From Silvibacterium dinghuense (GTDB lineage Bacteria; Acidobacteriota; Terriglobia; Terriglobales; Acidobacteriaceae): 64,000 bases of DNA. The stretch is from assembly GCF_004123295.1 (NCBI RefSeq), contig NZ_SDMK01000001.1, positions 1-64,000 on the forward strand, in the 5' to 3' direction. Made by a program: the position numbers and the translations under genes. Every line of letters begins with the position of its first letter. Within the stretch, counting starts at the first letter, position 1. The notes below the pieces were generated by a model. It worked only from the letters and a program-made list of their open reading frames with translations. It did no database searches and was not told the DNA's origin. Shown here piece by piece: positions 63,652-64,000 of the stretch.

Positions 63652-64000
63652 ATGAAGTTTGTCACCTATAAAGGAGCAGCCAACGGAAGCCGCGTGGGCG
63701 TTCTGTCTGAAGGTTCGGTATACGAACTGGCCGGCTTTGCAGATATGCACGCTGTCATCGCCGAGCCGGCGAAGGCGGAAGCCGCCGCCAAGGCCGCAAT
63801 CGCCGGAGGCAACGGCACCCCGGAGGCTCAGGCTCAGTTGCTGGCGCCCATCGCGCGGCCGCCGCGCATCTTCTGCATCGGCCTCAACTATGCGAGCCAC
63901 GCTTCCGAGTCGCAGATGAAGGTCCAGGCTGTCCCGACGGTGTTCATGAAGCTGGCCTCCTCGGTGACCGGTCCGGACACAGACGTCATCCTGCCTTACA
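63652..64000 (+). CDS. Fumarylacetoacetate hydrolase family protein (partial, runs off the window)
   Basis: ATG at 63652 with AAGGAG 8 nt upstream; the first 116 codons are visible. The N-terminal cap (MKFVTYKGAANGSRVGVLSE) is followed by the start of the catalytic domain, RIFCIGLNYASHASES, the classic FAH signature preceding the metal-binding acidic residues. Members split C-C bonds in diketo acids or tautomerise oxaloacetate. The position 46 nt behind the fuconolactonase-like gene suggests a 2,4-diketo-3-deoxy-L-fuconate hydrolase. The catalytic glutamates are not reached before the window ends. Confidence 0.85.
   Translation, partial: MKFVTYKGAANGSRVGVLSEGSVYELAGFADMHAVIAEPAKAEAAAKAAIAGGNGTPEAQAQLLAPIARPPRIFCIGLNYASHASESQMKVQAVPTVFMKLASSVTGPDTDVILPY

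Overview
The window looks like a chromosomal segment of a soil Acidobacteriota, most likely class Terriglobia (the Granulicella/Terriglobus/Edaphobacter kind). This is inferred from the high-GC coding sequence, two large TonB-dependent receptors with N-terminal carboxypeptidase-regulatory-like domains and no SusD partner, a small bacterial SET-domain protein, a GerW/YtfJ-like protein, many secreted hydrolases, and short modular intergenic repeats. No 16S or other species-level marker is present. There are no insertion sequences, CRISPR arrays, phage genes or origin.

Layout. 1-1052: edge region with a beta-propeller gene remnant and tRNA-Gln(CTG). 1177-8215: housekeeping and small orphan genes (menC-like enolase, GNAT, mazG; prepilin peptidase; DinB-like; TPR; SET). 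8293-10779: dnaX-ybaB. 10846-14027: a Tat-exported metallo-beta-lactamase-fold protein and a MarR regulator that converges on a two-gene mhqO-mhqD-like operon (quinone/electrophile detoxification). 14156-19740: a complete CzcCBA-type tripartite RND metal efflux operon, with a divergent PAS kinase/LuxR-type regulator pair (19953-21985). rpsA follows on the minus strand, then an OmpR/CusS-like two-component pair, a histidine phosphatase and a first TonB receptor with a strong terminator.

29856-38513 is an L-arabinose catabolic region: a LacI-family regulator divergent from araD, a sodium:solute symporter, a 70-aa two-helix membrane protein and a FucI-like isomerase, with araB about 1.6 kb further on behind an oppositely oriented methyltransferase gene. 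Candidate LacI-type operators with an AAACGTTT core lie both in front of araD and in front of araB, so one regulator may control both units. Then come a YtfJ-like protein, two overlapping exported amidohydrolases (the second lacks most metal ligands and looks like a pseudoenzyme), a Tat-exported sulfatase, a divergent katG/oxyR pair, and sucA.

49656-60097 is a minus-strand galactoside-utilisation locus: TonB receptor, GH36-like alpha-galactosidase (Tat), flavin amine oxidase, TPR protein, GH27 alpha-galactosidase and a frameshifted MFS transporter. A LacI-like palindrome and a ribosome-binding site precede the receptor, and a terminator lies behind it. hrpB follows, and the window ends in a fuconolactonase-like amidohydrolase plus the start of a fumarylacetoacetate-hydrolase-family gene, which suggests a nonphosphorylating L-fucose-type pathway.

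Two repeat families run through the intergenic spaces: (i) perfect hairpins, several headed by GGTGCCC, some followed by a conserved 31-nt tail, and (ii) TAGGG-rich tracts that in four genes contain or directly follow the TAG stop codon.
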